NCBI RefSeq assembly: GCF_030068605.1
Contig: NZ_JASJOU010000012.1
Coordinates: 62,001-126,000 of the forward strand
From: Xanthocytophaga agilis
GTDB taxonomy: Bacteria > Bacteroidota > Bacteroidia > Cytophagales > 172606-1
Direction: 5' to 3'
Length of the DNA: 64,000 nucleotides
Shown here in pieces: positions 61,886 to 64,000 of this stretch (its first letter is position 1; each line of letters opens with the position of its first letter). The notes below the pieces were generated by a model, which made no database searches, was not told the DNA's origin, and saw nothing but the letters and a program-made list of their open reading frames with translations. A program made the position numbers and the translations under genes.

Positions 61886-62593
61886 TTACTTTTGATTAAT
61901 AATGTTTAGAATATGGCAAGCCGCCATTGCTGCTGTCTCCGTACGTAAGCGACTTTCTCCTAAACTTACAGGAATAAAGCCCTGTTGTTGTGCCATTCCT
62001 ACCTCTCTGGGTGAAAAATCACCTTCTGGTCCGATCAGGATACAGTATCGTTGATTGGGTTTGGCTATTTCCGAAAGATAGTATTTTTTCTGTTCATCCA
62101 GATAGCCTATAAACTTCTGATCCCAGAGGTCTGTTTTAGTAACGAATTTTTCAAAAGGAATGATATCTTGTATTTCGGGTAATTGTGCTTTCAGAGATTG
62201 TTTCATCGCTGAAACACAGATTTTTTCCAGTCGATCTGTTTTGAAATGCTTTCGTTCAGAATGATCACACTGAATAAAGCTAATTGTATCAATGCCCAGT
62301 TCCACACATTTCTCGACCAGCCATTCTGTTCGGTCTGGATTTTTGGTGGGTGCTACTGCTACATGAATGAAATAATCCCGTTTTCCATAATCCGACTGAT
62401 GTTGCATTATCTGAAAGCGAGGTTTTTTTAAATCAGATGAGACAATTTTAGTAGTATATAAGTTGCCTTTCCCATCTGTTATATGTATGAATTCACCAGT
62501 CTCTAGTCGTAATACCTTTAAGGCGTGACGCGTTTCTTCTTCTGGTAATAGGGGTGAATCTGTTGTAAAATCAGGTGCGTAAAAAAGTAACAC
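61886..62593 (-). CDS. rsmE: 16S rRNA (uracil-1498-N3)-methyltransferase, GTG start
   Basis: 235 residues from a GTG at 62591-62593. A PUA-like N-terminal domain (YAPDFTTDSPLLPEEETRHALKVLRLETGE) is followed by the SPOUT domain: KNPDRTEWLVEKCVELGID, QCDHSERKHFKTDRLEKICVSAMKQS, and the knot ILIGPEGDFSPREVGMAQQQGF with SLGESRLRTETAAMAA, which binds SAM. This is the standard RsmE sequence. It methylates U1498 of 16S rRNA in the 30S subunit as a dimer. Upstream partner of the DUF4159 gene. Confidence 0.95.
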   Translation of the reverse strand: MLLFYAPDFTTDSPLLPEEETRHALKVLRLETGEFIHITDGKGNLYTTKIVSSDLKKPRFQIMQHQSDYGKRDYFIHVAVAPTKNPDRTEWLVEKCVELGIDTISFIQCDHSERKHFKTDRLEKICVSAMKQSLKAQLPEIQDIIPFEKFVTKTDLWDQKFIGYLDEQKKYYLSEIAKPNQRYCILIGPEGDFSPREVGMAQQQGFIPVSLGESRLRTETAAMAACHILNIINQK

Positions 62594-62686
62594 AGGCGCT
62601 TAAATGTTTGTTGTTTACCTGTCCAAAGGTACGATTTTCATACAAGAAAGCTATTTTTGAGAAAGTTGATAATAGTTTGTAATGTA

Positions 62687-63028
62687 TTACATTAGCTCTA
62701 ATCCTGGATCCCAGAATACTTTTTTGAAATTCTGCACCTGATTATCTTTTACCTCAATGCCTTCAGCCTCTAATAAAGACTGCATTCTGTCTGGCTTACC
62801 AAAAAAGTGCAGGCCTGTAAGGACGCCTTTATGATTGACAACCCTATGTGCAGGCACATCATCAATTGAATGAGCTGCATTCATAGCCCAGCCTACCATT
62901 CGTGCCGAACGTTTGGCCCCCAAATATTCTGCGATAGCGCCATAGGTAGTCACCCTGCCAGCTGGTACTAATCGCACTACCTCATATACATAATCAAAGA
63001 AATTCTTCTTCTTATCTTGTATGTCCAT
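62687..63028 (-). CDS. Alkyltransferase-like (ATL) protein, MGMT family without the acceptor Cys
   Basis: 113 residues, the size of ATL proteins. VRLVPAGRVTTYGAIAEYLGAKRSARMVGWAMN carries the DNA-binding helix with Tyr29 and Arg43, the base-flipping residues. Where MGMT has PCHRV the sequence is PAHRV (59-63), so the methyl-acceptor Cys is Ala and no transferase activity is possible. ATL proteins bind O6-alkylguanine and pass it to nucleotide excision repair. The full Ada at 32723-33799 keeps its Cys324, so the cell has both systems. Monocistronic. Confidence 0.9.
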   Translation of the reverse strand: MDIQDKKKNFFDYVYEVVRLVPAGRVTTYGAIAEYLGAKRSARMVGWAMNAAHSIDDVPAHRVVNHKGVLTGLHFFGKPDRMQSLLEAEGIEVKDNQVQNFKKVFWDPGLELM

Positions 63029-63179
63029 TTTGATTCGTATTTTGATTAAGCCAAAATCTTTCAGAGACTTTGTAAATGATCACAATTTAACCAATAAATA
63101 ATATGCCTGGATTTGAATCTCCAAAATTCATTCGCACTTTCACAAATTCACCTGTTCTTTAACAACATATCATTCTTCT

Positions 63180-64000
63180 ATGCAATCATCCCGTTTCTGG
63201 CAAACTACTACAGCGGTTGGCCTTTTCATTGGATATAGTGGTTATTATCTATGTAGGTCTAATCTGGCAGTAGCTACTCCTTTGATTATACAGGAATTTG
63301 GAGATCAGGGCATTGACAAAGAAATGATGGGCAAAATAGCTTCGGCTGGGGTGATTGCCTATGCTATTGGAAAGGTAATCAATGGATTGATAGGAGATGC
63401 AATAGGGGGAAAGCGTGTTTTCTTATTCGGAATGATTGCCTCTGTGCTAGCCACCATTTTATTTGGTTTAGGAGGAGGAATTCTGGTTTTTTTTGTGGCT
63501 GTAGTATTTAATCGGGCTGTGCAATCAATGGGATGGGGCGGATTAGTTAAAATTACAGCACACTGGTTTTCATATCGGAATTATGGGAAAGTTATGGGCT
63601 TATTAAGCCTGAGCTATTTATTTGGAGATATTGTCGCCAAATTATGGCTGGGCCAGTTAATCCGGTGGGGGCTAACCTGGCAGGAGTTATTTTTTGTGGC
63701 AGGAGGGACCTTGTTTCTCATTGCGCTATTTTGTCTGTGGGCTGTCAAAAATGATCCGGAGAGTATGGGATTTGATGCTCCTGAGGTTAACCCAAATAGT
63801 TTATTGAAGGACGATAGTAATGAAAAAAAAGCTTCGCTGGGAGAAATTCTTCGGACCTATTTTAGTAGTCTCTCTTTTATTCTGCTTCTGATTATGTCAT
63901 TTGGCCTGACTGCTATTCGGGAAGCTTTTAACTTCTGGTTGCCTACCTATTTGTTTGAAGTTGCTGACTTATCAGAAGGGGCTGCTTCCCAATTCAGTTC
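63180..64000 (+). CDS. MFS transporter, organophosphate:phosphate antiporter (OPA) type, 3' truncated
   Basis: ATG 63180 opens a frame that stays open to the window edge (273 residues seen). FIGYSGYYLCRSNLAVATPLI (about 15-35) corresponds to the YYL-RKN segment of GlpT/UhpT, and IASAGVIAYAIGKVINGLIGDAIGGKR (about 55-81) is the MFS G-x-x-x-D-R-x-G-R-like loop between helices 2 and 3. About seven membrane segments are visible, then a charged central loop and the start of the second half (LTAIREAFNFWLPTYLFE). It may exchange a phosphorylated compound for phosphate; the substrate needs the missing half. Confidence 0.85.
   Translation, partial: MQSSRFWQTTTAVGLFIGYSGYYLCRSNLAVATPLIIQEFGDQGIDKEMMGKIASAGVIAYAIGKVINGLIGDAIGGKRVFLFGMIASVLATILFGLGGGILVFFVAVVFNRAVQSMGWGGLVKITAHWFSYRNYGKVMGLLSLSYLFGDIVAKLWLGQLIRWGLTWQELFFVAGGTLFLIALFCLWAVKNDPESMGFDAPEVNPNSLLKDDSNEKKASLGEILRTYFSSLSFILLLIMSFGLTAIREAFNFWLPTYLFEVADLSEGAASQFS

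Noticed and set aside
63029-63179. tRNA or small RNA gene
   Set aside because: I looked through this and the other gaps for cloverleaf-like arms and TTCRANNC T-loop words and found none convincing.

Overview
The window reads as a chromosomal segment of a member of the Bacteroidota, most likely a Cytophagales-type glider. Supporting signs are two PorP/SprF proteins of the type IX secretion system (T9SS), two proteins ending in the type B (gliding-motility) sorting domain, a type III glutamine synthetase, DUF2851, DUF4159 and DUF4139 families, a CarboxypepD_reg/TonB-dependent receptor, and promoters of the Bacteroidota form TTG-N18-20-TAnnTTTG. Shine-Dalgarno sites are scarce, and several genes seem to start at TTG or GTG. 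I saw no rRNA, tRNA, IS element, CRISPR array or prophage. No species is claimed.

Layout. 1-4227: end of a Gfo/Idh/MocA oxidoreductase, a membrane-anchored NlpC/P60-like protein, an M1 metallopeptidase, a kinase-fold protein. 4565-6523: a small T9SS module (PorP/SprF with a SPOR-like tail plus a type B cargo). 6838-12927: GNAT, SPFH/band 7, a Tat-exported PhoX/DUF839 protein, PIN-PhoH, radical SAM. 12982-23728: a large peptidase-MA/propeller/beta-barrel protein, an FAD oxidoreductase, GT61, DUF2851, GDPD, an alpha/beta hydrolase, an HtrA-like protease. 24174-32672: a four-gene surface operon (fiber-like repeat protein, type B cargo, PorP/SprF, giant OmpA protein with about 13 repeats of 38 residues). 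32723-43083: Ada, GSIII, GNAT, MtaB, a MuiA-family gene broken by an in-frame TAG, a GT39-type membrane glycosyltransferase, DUF1611. 43306-48959: SDR, then a MarR regulator divergent from an EmrA-EmrB-TolC efflux operon with a readable promoter/operator region. 49208-54885: a lone acyl carrier protein, GNAT, polyprenyl synthetase, YceI, small proteins, an SGLT-type symporter. 55358-64000: a TonB-dependent receptor, a decayed NAD(P)-binding gene, a LytS/LytR pair, a second NlpC/P60-like paralogue, DUF4159, RsmE, an alkyltransferase-like protein and the start of an OPA-family MFS transporter.

Most genes stand alone or in pairs closed by strong, often bidirectional hairpin terminators.

The most unusual signal is not a gene. 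Four intergenic regions (4256-4387, 21388-21639, 54977-55203, 60992-61150) each carry a run of degenerate 18-bp dyad-symmetric units (idealised TGAnCAGAATTCTGnTCA) separated by 10-11 bases, so the pitch is 28-29 bp. In the best array seven consecutive units sit at exactly 28 bp. Individual units are diverged, but some changes keep the dyad. I cannot assign a function; a multi-site protein-binding array or a transcribed series of small hairpins are the leading ideas.
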